Assembly: GCF_004348265.1 (NCBI RefSeq)
Contig: NZ_SMNT01000001.1
Coordinates: forward strand, 1 to 64,000
Reading direction: 5' to 3'
Source of the DNA: Methylobacterium segetis
GTDB lineage: Bacteria; Pseudomonadota; Alphaproteobacteria; Rhizobiales; Beijerinckiaceae
DNA: 64,000 bases
This document shows, piece after piece, positions 1 through 9,068 of the stretch. The notes beneath the pieces are model-generated. The model saw only the letters and a program-made list of their open reading frames with translations. It did no database searches and was not told where the DNA came from. Made by a program: the position numbers and the translations under genes. The first letter of the stretch is position 1. Each line of letters starts with the position of its first letter.

Positions 1-558
1 CCGCAACCGGCCCCGGCCCGGACGGCGACGCCGCCGGCCCGCACCGAGCCGGCCGGCCAGCGGCCCGCAACCCCAGCCAAGCCGGCCCCGGCGGGCGCCG
101 ACAAGCGCGGCTGGCTCTCGGACCTCCTGACCCGGGCTTCCCTCGACGAGGAGGAGGCGCCGCCTGCGCGCAACGTACAGGCTGAGGCGACCAAGGGCGG
201 CAGCGAGCGCAGCCGGACGACGCTGGAGACGATCTCGACCGACATCGCGCGGATGATCGACCATCGCACGGCGGTGGATCTGTGGGAGCGTTACCGCCGC
301 GGCGAGCCGAACCTGTTCGACCCCGGCCTCTACACGCCGCAGGGACGCCAGACCTTCGGCGAGCTGCAGCGCCGCTATCGCAGCGATGCCGATTTCCGGC
401 GGACGGTCGATCGTTACGTGAACGAGTTCGAGAGGCTGCTCGGAGACGTCTCGAAGAACGACCGCGATTCCAAGCGCGCCGACGCCTACCTCACCTCGGA
501 GACGGGCAAGGTCTACACGATGCTCGCCCATGCGAGCGGCCGTTTCGACGGTGCGTGA
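1..558 (+). CDS. conserved hypothetical protein, 3' part only
   Basis: The frame is open from the first base of the window to the TGA at 556-558, so the gene begins to the left. The visible N-terminal part is Pro/Ala-rich linker (about residues 1-35), followed by a short acidic patch and a compact, probably helical C-terminal domain of about 115 residues ending in a segment with TGKVYTMLAHASGR. I recall a similar C-terminal block in large coiled-coil proteins of Rhizobiales, but I cannot name a function. It converges on the DUF1489 gene, with a perfect palindrome between them. The ATG at 253 is internal to the domain and unlikely to be the true start. Confidence 0.7.
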   Translation, partial: PQPAPARTATPPARTEPAGQRPATPAKPAPAGADKRGWLSDLLTRASLDEEEAPPARNVQAEATKGGSERSRTTLETISTDIARMIDHRTAVDLWERYRRGEPNLFDPGLYTPQGRQTFGELQRRYRSDADFRRTVDRYVNEFERLLGDVSKNDRDSKRADAYLTSETGKVYTMLAHASGRFDGA

Positions 559-565
559 GGCGGAA

Positions 566-589
566 GCGGGCCATCCGCGGATGGCCCGC
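566..589. terminator. perfect 12-bp inverted repeat between convergent genes
   Basis: GCGGGCCATCCG is followed directly by its exact reverse complement. It lies 7 bases after the stop of the left gene and 23 bases after the stop of the opposing DUF1489 gene. This fits a shared hairpin terminator, although neither strand has a clear U-tract. Confidence 0.6.
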
Positions 590-612
590 TCGCATCCTGG
601 CGCGGGACCTGA

Positions 613-1053
613 TCAGAGCAGCCCGAGGCTCACCAACTCTCGCCGCAGGGTCTCGGGCATCTCGGCGAGATCGCCCGCGCTCGCGGCGTCGAGGTCGGAC
701 GGCGCGTCCTTGGCCGTGAGATAGCGCCAGCCCTGGAAGGGGCGGTAGGAGCGCGGGCTCACCGGCACGAGCTTCGGGTCGAAGACGAGGCGGCAGCGGG
801 CGATGCCGTCGGTACCCGTGAAGGGCTCGATCGCGGTGATGCCCTGCCGGCAGGACAGCGTGCCCTTGATCACCCAGTAGATCGAACCGCGGCCGACGAT
901 CTCGCCGTGACGCTTCGGGATCATCCGCGTGGTGTGGAAGGGCGCCGGGTCCGCCCCCGTCCGCAACGCCTCGCCGCGATGGCGCTCCTGCCGATCCACG
1001 AGATCCTCGATCGACCGCGGGCCGACGCAGAGCTTGATCAGGTGAAGGGGCAT
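613..1053 (-). CDS. DUF1489 family protein
   Basis: A 146-residue protein beginning MPLHLIKLCVG, with the segments TRMIPKRHGEI, GSIYWVIKGTLSCRQ and PRSYRPFQGWRYL that I associate with the DUF1489 family of alphaproteobacteria. The length is normal for the family and there is no signal peptide or membrane segment, so it should be cytosolic. The function of the family is not established. The gene stands alone, converging with the left-hand gene and separated from the CheZ-like gene by about 110 bases. Confidence 0.85.
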   Translation of the reverse strand: MPLHLIKLCVGPRSIEDLVDRQERHRGEALRTGADPAPFHTTRMIPKRHGEIVGRGSIYWVIKGTLSCRQGITAIEPFTGTDGIARCRLVFDPKLVPVSPRSYRPFQGWRYLTAKDAPSDLDAASAGDLAEMPETLRRELVSLGLL

Positions 1054-1163
1054 GATCGGTGCGGGCGAAGTCCTGAAGGACCGTGCGGGACGGCGGCGCG
1101 ATGCGTGGATTCGCCGGACTTAAGCACCCGGCGCGCCCACGCAAGTCGCAGCCGTGACGCCTG

Positions 1164-2234
1164 TCAGGAGAACAGCCGCAGCTTCTGCTCGATGCTCAGC
1201 GCATCGATGTCGGCGAAGGTGATCGCGTGGTCGGGCTCCGGATCGATCGAGGCGGCCGCCCAAGCGGGCTCCGCAGCCGCCGCGACCAGGGCCGCCGGCG
1301 GGCGCAGGTCGAATTCCGGCTCCACCTCCGAGTCCTCGTCCACCTCGCGGACCGCAACGTCCGCCTCCGGCGCAGCCGGCTGCGCGAAGGCGCGCGTCAG
1401 GTCGAGATCGAGATCGACGGTGGCCGCAGCCTCGGTTTCGGGCTCCTCGCAGGCGGGCTCCGCCTCGGTCTGGACGAAGACGAGGTCCTCGTGCAGCGGC
1501 ACCGCGGCGATGGGCGGGCGGACCACGTCCATCGGAACGGCGGCTTCCATGTCGATGAACCGGTCGACGTCGCTCTGGCTGAGATCGACCGCGGCCGATT
1601 CCATGGCCGGGCGCGCGTTCCACGCTCCGGGTGCCGCCGGGATCTCCAGGGCTTCATCGCCCCAGATACCGATCATCGCGATCAGCCGCTCCTCGAGATA
1701 CCGGAGCGTGTGCACGATCCGGCTGGTGCGCTGGGCCGTCAGGTCCTGGAACGAGCAGGCGGTGTAGATCTGGGTGGCGCGACGGTCGAGCTCGTCGCAG
1801 ATCGCGACGTCGGCGCCGCGCTCGCGCAGTGTCCAGGCGGCCTCCTGAACCTCCTCCGCCGCTCCGAGGATGTCGGACGTGGCGCGCTCCGTGGCGCGCA
1901 CGATCGCATCCAGTGCCTCCGAGGCCACGCTGAGGCGGGTCTGATCCTGGTCGGGGGCGCTGAGGGCGGCGATCTCGGCTTTCGTCCTGGCGATCGCGTT
2001 CGCCATCTCCATCAGGTCGCCGCGCAGGCGTCCGACCCCGTCGAGGCCGCGCTCGCCGGTCACGGCGTTCTCCAGGCGGCCGATCGCGCCGAGCAGCATG
2101 TCGGTGTCGGCGCTGCGGTTCCGCCGGGCGAACTCGGACAGGAACCAGCGCCCGCGCTCGCTTTCGCTCATCGCCGTTTCGATGCGCTCGTACTCGGACG
2201 GCTCGATCGTGCTGAGCGACTGGGATCCTGACAT
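1164..2234 (-). CDS. CheZ-like protein phosphatase family protein
   Basis: A 356-residue soluble protein. The middle section (about residues 50-190) is helical and contains SFQDLTAQRTSRIVHTLRYL, which resembles the QDLTGQ helix of CheZ, the phosphatase that removes phosphate from CheY in chemotaxis; in CheZ the Asp and Gln of this helix are catalytic. The C-terminal 150 residues are acidic, Ala/Pro-rich and low in complexity, which is unlike E. coli CheZ. No chemotaxis gene is adjacent. The assignment rests on this one motif plus the helical character, so the substrate is uncertain. Confidence 0.6.
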   Translation of the reverse strand: MSGSQSLSTIEPSEYERIETAMSESERGRWFLSEFARRNRSADTDMLLGAIGRLENAVTGERGLDGVGRLRGDLMEMANAIARTKAEIAALSAPDQDQTRLSVASEALDAIVRATERATSDILGAAEEVQEAAWTLRERGADVAICDELDRRATQIYTACSFQDLTAQRTSRIVHTLRYLEERLIAMIGIWGDEALEIPAAPGAWNARPAMESAAVDLSQSDVDRFIDMEAAVPMDVVRPPIAAVPLHEDLVFVQTEAEPACEEPETEAAATVDLDLDLTRAFAQPAAPEADVAVREVDEDSEVEPEFDLRPPAALVAAAAEPAWAAASIDPEPDHAITFADIDALSIEQKLRLFS

Positions 2235-2361
2235 CGAACACGGCCTCGGGTTATCTCGGGACGCGAGCGTCCCCGCCCTCGTTCAGGCCCGCGCAATTTG
2301 ACAGGCCGGGTTTAACGCGTGCTTACGCACCCGCTCGGCCCGATCTCATCCCGATCCCCCG

Positions 2362-3564
2362 TTGCTCATCCACGCACCCTCCGGCGCCCTGCGCCTCGCC
2401 CTCCTCTACGCGGTCGTGTTCGTCGAGATCGGCATCGCGATGCCGTTCATGCCGCTCTGGCTTGGCGCGCTCGGCCTCGATCCCGCGATCATCGGCCTGC
2501 TGCTGGCCCTGCCGATCGCGACGCGGATCGTCGCGACGGCGCCGCTGATGGCCCTGATCGACCTCGGCGTCTCCGCCCGCACGCTGCTGACCGCCGGGAG
2601 CCTCGGCGTCGCCCTCACCTACGGGCTGATGCCGGCGGCCTCCGCCTTCGGCTGGCCGGCGCTCGCGGTGCTGACGGTCCTCAACGCGGTGGCGGCCGCC
2701 CCCCTCGTGCCGAGCATCGACTACCTGACGCTCGCGGCCGTGCGGCGCGAGCCCCGCCTCGATTACGCTCGGATCCGCCTGGCCGGCTCCCTGGCCTTCC
2801 TCGCGGCGAACATCCTCGGGGGCGCACTCCTCGGGGCGCTGGGTGAGGCGGTCGCCGTGCCGCTCCTCCTCACGGGGCTCGCCCTCGGCGCGAGCCTCGT
2901 CGCCCTCGCCAGCCATTCGGTCACCCCGCCAGCCGCCGCACGCGACGCGACGCAGGCGCGCCCGCCCCTGCCCGCCTGCCTGTGGCTCGCGATCGCGGCG
3001 GCGGCCGCGATCCAGGCGAGCCACGCTGCGATCTACGGCTTCGGCAGCCTTCACTGGACAGGCCACGGAATCGCCACCGCCTGGGTCGGCAGCCTCTGGG
3101 CGATCGGGGTCGGCGCCGAGATCCTGCTCTTCGCCCTCATCGGCTTCGCGCCGGCCCGCTGGCGCAGCCCGTTCCGCCTCCTCGCCCTCGGCGGGTGCGC
3201 GGCCTTCCTCCGCGCGATCGGGATGACCGTCGCCGGGACCGAACTCGGCCCCGTGATCGCGCTGCAGGCGCTCCACGGCCTCACCTTCGGCGCGACGCAG
3301 CTCGGCGCCATGGCCGCCGTCTCCGCCTTCGCGCCGGAGGGCGCGCGCGGACGCGCGCAGGGCACGCTCAGCGCCGTGAGCGCGCTCGCGGCGGCCTCCG
3401 CCACGCTGATGAGCGGGCTCGCCTACCGCAGCGGCGGCCCCCTCGCCTTCGCTCTGATGGCGCCGCTCGCCCTGGCCGGACTTGTCTTGGCGGCGGCCGC
3501 GGCGCGCGCGGCGCGCCTGCCCCCAGCGGGGCCGTTTGGCAGGGCGGCCCCGGAGACGGTATAG
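2362..3564 (+). CDS. MFS transporter (LacY-like / MFS_1_like)
   Basis: A 400-residue, strongly hydrophobic protein with about 12 predicted membrane spans. The first span is LALLYAVVFVEIGIAMPFMPLWL, followed by a loop typical of the LacY-like branch that includes the 3-phenylpropionate permease family. The start is a TTG at 2362. A later in-frame start would cut into the first span. No operon partner is evident, since the downstream mla-type operon begins 45 bases later with its own leader. The substrate cannot be read from the sequence. Confidence 0.8.
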   Translation: MLIHAPSGALRLALLYAVVFVEIGIAMPFMPLWLGALGLDPAIIGLLLALPIATRIVATAPLMALIDLGVSARTLLTAGSLGVALTYGLMPAASAFGWPALAVLTVLNAVAAAPLVPSIDYLTLAAVRREPRLDYARIRLAGSLAFLAANILGGALLGALGEAVAVPLLLTGLALGASLVALASHSVTPPAAARDATQARPPLPACLWLAIAAAAAIQASHAAIYGFGSLHWTGHGIATAWVGSLWAIGVGAEILLFALIGFAPARWRSPFRLLALGGCAAFLRAIGMTVAGTELGPVIALQALHGLTFGATQLGAMAAVSAFAPEGARGRAQGTLSAVSALAAASATLMSGLAYRSGGPLAFALMAPLALAGLVLAAAAARAARLPPAGPFGRAAPETV

Positions 3565-3609
3565 TAACGGGCGCTTCAGCATAACGATGAGGAACGGGAG
3601 ACGCGGTTC

Positions 3610-4755
3610 GTGCGGACCGAGGACGGCACCATGCTGAGCGAGGCGGCCTCCGCGACCCATGAGGCGGGCAGCGGCCGCGTCGTGCTGAGCGGGCGCTGGA
3701 CCGCCGACCAGGCCCCGTCCGTCGAGACCGCCGCCGCCCGGATCGCGGCCGCCGCCGGGCAGCCCGTCCTCGTCGATCTCACCCGGATCGAGCGGCTCGA
3801 CACACTCGGCGCCTGGGTCCTGGAGCGGACGCGGGGCGAGATCGAGGCCGCGGGCGGTCGCCTCGCCTATGCCGGCGCGACGCCCGAGCACAGGATCCTC
3901 CTCGGGGAGATGGGCCTGCGCCAGCCTGAACCGGCGACCGGCCCCGGGCACGGGCGCATCTACGGCTTCCTCGACGATCTCGGCCGGCGCGTCGTCGCGG
4001 CCCGGCGCGACGTCGTGACGGGCCTCGCCTTCCTCGGCGAGGTGGTCGTCGCCTGCCTGCGCGTCGCCGCGCGTCCGGGCACCTTCCGCGGCACCGCCTT
4101 CGTCAACCAGATCGATCAGGTCGCCTTTCGCGGCGTGCCGATCATCGTGCTGATCTCGTTCCTCGTCGGCGGCATCGTCGCGCAGCAGGGCATCTTCCAG
4201 CTGCAGCGGTTCGGGGCGCAGACCTTCGTCGTCAACCTGATCGGCCTCCTGATCCTGCGCGAACTCGGGGTGCTCCTCACCTCGATCATGGTGGCGGGCC
4301 GGTCCGGATCGGCCTTCACGGCCGAGATCGGCTCGATGCGCATGCGCGAGGAGGTCGATGCGCTGCGCGTGATGGGCCTCGACCCGATCGAGATCCTGAT
4401 CGTGCCGCGCATTCTCGCCCTCGTGGTCGGATTGCCGATGCTGGCGCTGATCGCCTCTCTCGCGGCGCTCGCGGGGGGCGGCCTCACCGCCATGCTCTAC
4501 GGCGGCATGACGCCGGAGGGCTTCCTGTCCCGCCTTCAGGCCGCGATCTCGCTCCACCACGTCGCGGTCGGCCTGATCAAGGCGCCGTTCATGGCGCTGA
4601 TCATCGGGATCATCGCGACGATCGAGGGCTTTGCGGTGGAGGGCTCGGCCGAGTCGCTCGGCCGCCACGTCACCGCCTCAGTCGTCAAGTCAATCTTCAT
4701 GGTCATCGTGCTTGATGGACTCTTCGCGGTGTTCTTCGCGGCTATCGATTTCTAA
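3610..4755 (+). CDS. STAS-MlaE fusion, lipid ABC transporter permease
   Basis: This 381-residue protein joins an N-terminal STAS domain (about residues 15-105, containing VLVDLTRIERLDTLGAWVL) to an MlaE-type permease (about 125-381). MlaE proteins are the membrane subunits of MCE/Mla transporters that move phospholipid between inner and outer membrane. In E. coli the STAS protein MlaB is separate, whereas here it is fused. The permease contains LILRELGVLLTSIMVAGR and GSMRMREEVDALRVMGLDP, both typical of the family. The start is taken as the GTG at 3610; an ATG at 3631 is an alternative. It is followed by the ATPase after 5 bases, the MCE protein and a lipoprotein, forming a complete operon. 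Confidence 0.88.
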   Translation: MRTEDGTMLSEAASATHEAGSGRVVLSGRWTADQAPSVETAAARIAAAAGQPVLVDLTRIERLDTLGAWVLERTRGEIEAAGGRLAYAGATPEHRILLGEMGLRQPEPATGPGHGRIYGFLDDLGRRVVAARRDVVTGLAFLGEVVVACLRVAARPGTFRGTAFVNQIDQVAFRGVPIIVLISFLVGGIVAQQGIFQLQRFGAQTFVVNLIGLLILRELGVLLTSIMVAGRSGSAFTAEIGSMRMREEVDALRVMGLDPIEILIVPRILALVVGLPMLALIASLAALAGGGLTAMLYGGMTPEGFLSRLQAAISLHHVAVGLIKAPFMALIIGIIATIEGFAVEGSAESLGRHVTASVVKSIFMVIVLDGLFAVFFAAIDF

Positions 4756-4760
4756 ACCAC

Positions 4761-5585
4761 GTGAGCGACCGCACGCCTCCCATGACCGGATCCGGCGACG
4801 CCATCATCCGCGTGCGCGACCTCGTCGTGGGGTTCCGCGACCGCACCGTGCTGAAAGGGCTGAACCTCGACATTCGCCGCGGCGAGATCCTCGGCTTCGT
4901 CGGGCCGTCCGGCCAGGGCAAGTCGGTGCTGACGCGCACGATCCTCGGCCTCGTGCCGAAGCGCTCGGGCACGATCACCGTGTTCGGCGAGGACACGGAG
5001 GGGATGAGCCTCGCCCGCCGCCGCCGGATCGAGCAGCGCTGGGGCGTGCTGTTCCAGCAGGGTGCCCTGTTCTCGGCACTGACGGTCAAGCAGAACATCC
5101 AGATGCCGATGCGCGAGCATCTGAACCTGTCCGAGCGCCTGCTCGACGAGTTCGCGCGCCTCAAGATCGAGATGGTGGGGCTGAAGCCCGACGCCGCGGA
5201 CAAGCTGCCCTCCGAACTTTCCGGCGGCATGATCAAGCGCGCGGCGCTCGCCCGGGCGCTGGCCCTCGACCCCGAGATCCTGTTCCTCGACGAGCCGACC
5301 TCCGGCCTCGACCCGATCGGGGCGGGCGAGTTCGACGAGCTCGTCGCCACCCTGAAGCGGACGCTGGGGCTGACCGTCTTCATGGTGACCCACGACCTCG
5401 ACAGCCTCTACACGGCCTGCGACCGCATCGCCGCGCTGGGCGACGGGCAGATCATCGCCGAGGGGCCGATCGAGGCGATGCTCGCCTCCGACCATCCCTG
5501 GCTGCGCTCCTACTTCCACGGGAAGCGCGCCCGCTCGATTGTCGTTGGCGAGCCCGGCGCCGCGCGGGAGCCCGCGCATGTCTGA
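4761..5585 (+). CDS. MlaF-like ABC transporter ATP-binding protein
   Basis: A 274-residue ABC ATPase. The Walker A motif is GPSGQGKS, the signature is LSGGMIKRAALARAL, the Walker B segment is EILFLDEPTSGLDP, and the switch histidine is in VFMVTHDLDSL. The GGMIKR form of the signature is typical of MlaF. It should bind the cytoplasmic face of the MlaE-type permease encoded 5 bases upstream and power lipid transport. The start is a GTG. Confidence 0.9.
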   Translation: MSDRTPPMTGSGDAIIRVRDLVVGFRDRTVLKGLNLDIRRGEILGFVGPSGQGKSVLTRTILGLVPKRSGTITVFGEDTEGMSLARRRRIEQRWGVLFQQGALFSALTVKQNIQMPMREHLNLSERLLDEFARLKIEMVGLKPDAADKLPSELSGGMIKRAALARALALDPEILFLDEPTSGLDPIGAGEFDELVATLKRTLGLTVFMVTHDLDSLYTACDRIAALGDGQIIAEGPIEAMLASDHPWLRSYFHGKRARSIVVGEPGAAREPAHV

Positions 5586-5674
5586 GTTCGCGCCGTGCCC
5601 TCACGCGGATGTGCGCCGCCCGCGTGCGCTGACGCACCGCCCCGCCCTCGCCGATCCGGGACACCGCTGATCCG

Positions 5675-6757
5675 ATGGAAACGCGTGCCAATTACGCCCT
5701 GATCGGCGCCTTCACCCTGGCCGTCATCGTCGCCGGGTTCGGCTTCGTGTTCTGGCTGCAGGGCGGCGCCTCGCGGCAGGTCGCGCAGGCCGTGCGCATC
5801 GTCTTCTCGGGCAGCGTCGGCGGTCTCGCGAAGGGTTCGAGCGTCACCTTCAACGGCATCAAGGTCGGCGAAGTGACCGATGTTCGGCTCCTGCCCCAGG
5901 ACCCGCGCCGGGTGATCGCGCTCATCAACGTCGCGCCCTCGACGCCCCTTCGCGCCGACACCCGCGCGCGCCTTGATTCCGCGCTGCTCACCGGCGTCTC
6001 CGTGATCGCGCTGAGCGGCGGCAATGCCGACGCGCCGCCCCTTCCGGCCGGCACGGGCGAGCAGATGCCCACGATCTTCGCCGATTCCTCCGACATCCAG
6101 GACATGCTGGCCGCCGCCAAGCAGATCGCGCAGCGCGCCGACGACGTGCTGCAGCGCCTCGACAAGGTGGTGGCCGGCAACGAGGGCGCGATCAACCGGA
6201 CGCTCGCCAATGTCGAGGCCTTCTCGAAGACGCTCGCCGATGCCGGCCCCTCGATCGGCGGGCTCGTCAAGGCGATCGACGGGCAGAAGCTCAACCGCGT
6301 GGTCGACAACGCCGACCGCTTCTCGGCGGCTCTGAGCGCGGCGAGCCCCGACATCGAGGCCGGCCTGCACGATGCGCGCACGCTCGCCGCCAAGCTCAAC
6401 GCCTCGGCAGACCGCATCGACGGCGTTCTCAAGGGCGCGCAGGGCTTCCTCGGCTCCGCCTCGGGCGAGGCTGGCACCAGTACCTTCGCGGAGGTACGCG
6501 AGGCGGCCGTGTCGGTCCGCGACGCCGGCCGGGCCTTCCGGACCCTCTCCGAGAACCTCGACAAGCGCACGGCCAACATCGCCACGAGTTTCAACCGACT
6601 CAGCGGCACCGGGCGCCGCGAGGTCGAGGCGCTCTCGACGGACGGGCAGCGCACGCTCAACACGCTCAACCGCACGGTGAAGAGCCTGGAGCGCGACCCC
6701 TCGCAGGTCCTGTTCGGCGGCAAGCCCTCGTTGCCCGAATACAACGGTGGGCGGTAA
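5675..6757 (+). CDS. MlaD family (MCE domain) lipid-binding protein
   Basis: A 360-residue protein with an N-terminal anchor (YALIGAFTLAVIVAGFGFVF) and an MCE domain at about residues 38-115 (GSVGGLAKGSSVTFNGIKVGEV). A long helical C-terminal region rich in Ala, Asp and Lys follows. MCE proteins form hexameric rings that bridge the periplasm and pass lipids to or from the permease. Its position between the ATPase and the lipoprotein supports this. The short gap upstream (89 bases) holds no other gene. Confidence 0.9.
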   Translation: METRANYALIGAFTLAVIVAGFGFVFWLQGGASRQVAQAVRIVFSGSVGGLAKGSSVTFNGIKVGEVTDVRLLPQDPRRVIALINVAPSTPLRADTRARLDSALLTGVSVIALSGGNADAPPLPAGTGEQMPTIFADSSDIQDMLAAAKQIAQRADDVLQRLDKVVAGNEGAINRTLANVEAFSKTLADAGPSIGGLVKAIDGQKLNRVVDNADRFSAALSAASPDIEAGLHDARTLAAKLNASADRIDGVLKGAQGFLGSASGEAGTSTFAEVREAAVSVRDAGRAFRTLSENLDKRTANIATSFNRLSGTGRREVEALSTDGQRTLNTLNRTVKSLERDPSQVLFGGKPSLPEYNGGR

Positions 6758-6866
6758 TTCCTGATTCCCACCCGTCGATGTGCCCGCGCGCACGGCACGG
6801 TTCCAGCTTTGCCGTAGTTTCCCCTCGCCGCTCCCGTGCGGCGTCAGGAGATGTCCAGGTCCCCGG

Positions 6867-7451
6867 ATGACCGTCCGTTTTCACGCCCTCGCGCTCGGCG
6901 CGACGCTCCTCGCGGCCGTCCTCGGCGGTTGCGGCGGCTCCGCGCCCCTGACCTTCGACCTCGCGGCCCTGCCGGCCTCGGGGCGACCGGCCGCGTCGGC
7001 GCGCTCGATCGTGGTGGCGGAGCCAGTGGGCATCCAGCCCTTCGAAGCGGACCGCATCATCGTGCGGGAGGCGGGCGGCGCCCTCTCCTTCCTCGGCGGC
7101 GGGCAATGGGCGGACCGCCTTCCGCGCCTGATCCAGACCCGGCTCATCCAGAGCCTGGAGAATTCGGGGCGTCTGCGCTCCGTGAGCCGCCCCGGAGACA
7201 AGATCGTCTCCGACTATCAGCTCATCAGCGAGATCCGCGCCTTCGACATTTCCGCGGGTTCCGGCGAGGCGGTCGTCGACCTCTCGGCGAAGCTGATCGC
7301 GGAGGGTACCGGGCGCGTCGCGGCCGCCCGCGTCTTCCAGGCGCGGGTGGCGGTGTCCAAGGTCGATGCCGGCAGCGCCGCCGTCGCCCTGGACGCGGCG
7401 CTCGCACAAGTGCTCGGTGAGATGGTGCGCTGGGTGAATTCCGGCCGCTAG
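6867..7451 (+). CDS. ABC-type transport auxiliary lipoprotein (PqiC/DUF330-like)
   Basis: A 194-residue protein. The ATG at 6867 gives a clean lipoprotein signal peptide ending in LGGCGG, whose Cys would be lipidated; an upstream in-frame ATG at 6780 would bury this signal, so I prefer 6867. The mature part matches the PqiC-like auxiliary lipoprotein family found at the end of MCE operons and is probably anchored to the outer membrane as the acceptor or docking partner of the MCE protein. It ends 24 bases before the convergent XRE-cupin gene. Confidence 0.85.
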   Translation: MTVRFHALALGATLLAAVLGGCGGSAPLTFDLAALPASGRPAASARSIVVAEPVGIQPFEADRIIVREAGGALSFLGGGQWADRLPRLIQTRLIQSLENSGRLRSVSRPGDKIVSDYQLISEIRAFDISAGSGEAVVDLSAKLIAEGTGRVAAARVFQARVAVSKVDAGSAAVALDAALAQVLGEMVRWVNSGR

Positions 7452-7475
7452 ACACTCATGACGGGCGTTAGCCGG

Positions 7476-8108
7476 TCACTCCATCACCGCGGCCTTCATG
7501 ATCACGACCATCGTGGCCCGTCCCGGAACCTCGCTGACGCAGCGCACGGTGTGCGGCCGGTCGCATCGGTAGCGAAGGGTCTCGCCCGCGCGGGCCCGCT
7601 GCACGCTACCGCTGACGTCGACCTCGAACACCCCCTCGGAGACCGACAGGGATTCCACCGAGCCGCGCTGGTGCGGGTCGGAATCGAGGACGCCGCCCGG
7701 GTCGGCCGAGACGTCGTACCATTGCAGCCACTCGATCGTCTTGATCCAGCCGATGATGGCGAGCCGCACCTTGCCGTCCTCGGAGAGGAGGATCGGCGTG
7801 TCGGCGCGCGACGAGCGCTCGATGAAGGGCTCCTCGTCGCCGGTCGCGAGCACCCGCTCGATGGAGACGTCGAGCGCCTGGCTCAGGCGCCAGATCGTGG
7901 CGAGGGTCGGGTTGGTCTCGTTGCGCTCGATCTGGCTGATGATCGACTTCGCGACGCCGGATTGTTCGGCCAGCTCCGAGAGCGACAGATTGTAGGCCTT
8001 GCGCAGGCGCTGGATCGTCTTGCCGAGCTGACCGGACAGGACCTGGGCACCGCCGAGAAGATCCCTCTGCCGCACCCGCTCCGGCCGTTCCATCTGATCG
8101 TGCATCAT
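7476..8108 (-). CDS. XRE family transcriptional regulator with cupin sensor domain
   Basis: A 210-residue protein. Residues about 30-85 form a helix-turn-helix of the XRE type (LSLSELAEQSGVAKSIISQIE, broken by the usual turn), and residues about 125-205 form a cupin barrel that would bind a small ligand. This HTH-cupin layout is common in regulators of amino acid, polyamine or sugar metabolism, but the ligand cannot be inferred. A 7-base inverted repeat lies just upstream of the start and could be its own operator. Confidence 0.85.
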   Translation of the reverse strand: MMHDQMERPERVRQRDLLGGAQVLSGQLGKTIQRLRKAYNLSLSELAEQSGVAKSIISQIERNETNPTLATIWRLSQALDVSIERVLATGDEEPFIERSSRADTPILLSEDGKVRLAIIGWIKTIEWLQWYDVSADPGGVLDSDPHQRGSVESLSVSEGVFEVDVSGSVQRARAGETLRYRCDRPHTVRCVSEVPGRATMVVIMKAAVME

Positions 8109-8123
8109 CCCGCGCCTGCCCGC

Positions 8124-8145
8124 ATCGTTCCGTTCATCGAACGAT
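8124..8145. promoter_or_regulatory. possible operator upstream of the XRE-cupin gene
   Basis: ATCGTTC is followed after 8 bases by its exact reverse complement GAACGAT. It lies 16-37 bases upstream of the regulator's start codon, a usual place for an autoregulatory operator. No second copy was found next to another gene. Confidence 0.35.
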
Positions 8146-8258
8146 CGTACGCTACTTCAAACGCAATCGGCGGATGGATGCAAGGCTGCGAGCGACACCG
8201 AGCCGTGGGCGGATCGCGTCCGGCCGACCCCTTTTCCGGGGGCGCGCGCTCGCGGGAT

Positions 8259-9068
8259 TCAGCTCCAGACGGCGTGGAAATGGTGGACCGGCCCGTGCCC
8301 TCGACCGATCGAGAGCCTGTCCGCGGCAGCGATGGCAGCGGTGACGTAGCTCTTCGCCGCGACGACCGCTTCGGGCAGGGCGAGGCCGCGGGCGACGCCC
8401 GCCGTGATCGCCGCGGACAGGGTGCAGCCCGTCCCGTGCGTGTTCTCCGTCGCGAACCGGGGGGCGGCGAGGCGGCGCAGGGTCCCGTCCCGGGTGAGCA
8501 GGTGGTCGACGCTCTCGCCCCCTCGTGCATGGCCGCCCTTCACGAGGACGGCTCGGGCGCCGAGGGCGAGGAGGCGCCGGCCCTGGGCCACGGCCGCGTT
8601 CTCGCTCTCCGCGACGGGCTCGCCGAGAAGGGCCGCCGCCTCCGGGAGGTTCGGGGTGATGAGGTCGACCTCCGGCAGCAGCCGTCGGCGAAGGGTCTCG
8701 ATCGCCGCCTCCGAGATGAGCGGGTCGCCGCTCGTCGCCACCATCACCGGATCGAGGATGATCGGGATCCCGGGGGCCAGCCGCGCGAGGCCGTCCGCTA
8801 CGGTCTCGATCACGGCGGCCTGGGACAACATCCCGATCTTGGCGGCCGTGACCGCGAGGTCCGAGAACACGCTCTCCATCTGCGCCGCGATGAAGGCGGG
8901 CGGCACGTCGTGGATGCCCTGGACCCCGCTCGTGTTCTGTGCGGTCAGCGCCGTCACGACGCTCGCCCCGTAGGCGCCGAGCGCCGAGAAGGTCTTGAGG
9001 TCGGCCTGGATGCCGGCGCCGCCTCCCGAATCCGAGCCGGCGATGGTGACGGCGATCGGGGTGCTCAT
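8259..9068 (-). CDS. thiD: hydroxymethylpyrimidine/phosphomethylpyrimidine kinase
   Basis: A 269-residue protein with the family start [19 protein letters not shown], the [13 protein letters not shown] anion-hole/active-site motif near residue 210, and [14 protein letters not shown] in the middle. ThiD phosphorylates HMP and then HMP-P to give HMP-PP for thiamine synthesis. The start ATG overlaps the thiE stop by four bases (ATGA), so the two are translationally coupled. The length is normal. Confidence 0.93.
   Translation of the reverse strand: MSTPIAVTIAGSDSGGGAGIQADLKTFSALGAYGASVVTALTAQNTSGVQGIHDVPPAFIAAQMESVFSDLAVTAAKIGMLSQAAVIETVADGLARLAPGIPIILDPVMVATSGDPLISEAAIETLRRRLLPEVDLITPNLPEAAALLGEPVAESENAAVAQGRRLLALGARAVLVKGGHARGGESVDHLLTRDGTLRRLAAPRFATENTHGTGCTLSAAITAGVARGLALPEAVVAAKSYVTAAIAAADRLSIGRGHGPVHHFHAVWS

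Noticed and set aside
2323..4668. Very long minus-strand open frame of 781 codons
   Set aside because: It is antisense to a clear MFS gene and a clear STAS-MlaE gene. Its product is Arg/Glu/Gly-rich with no domain, which is typical of shadow frames in high-GC DNA.
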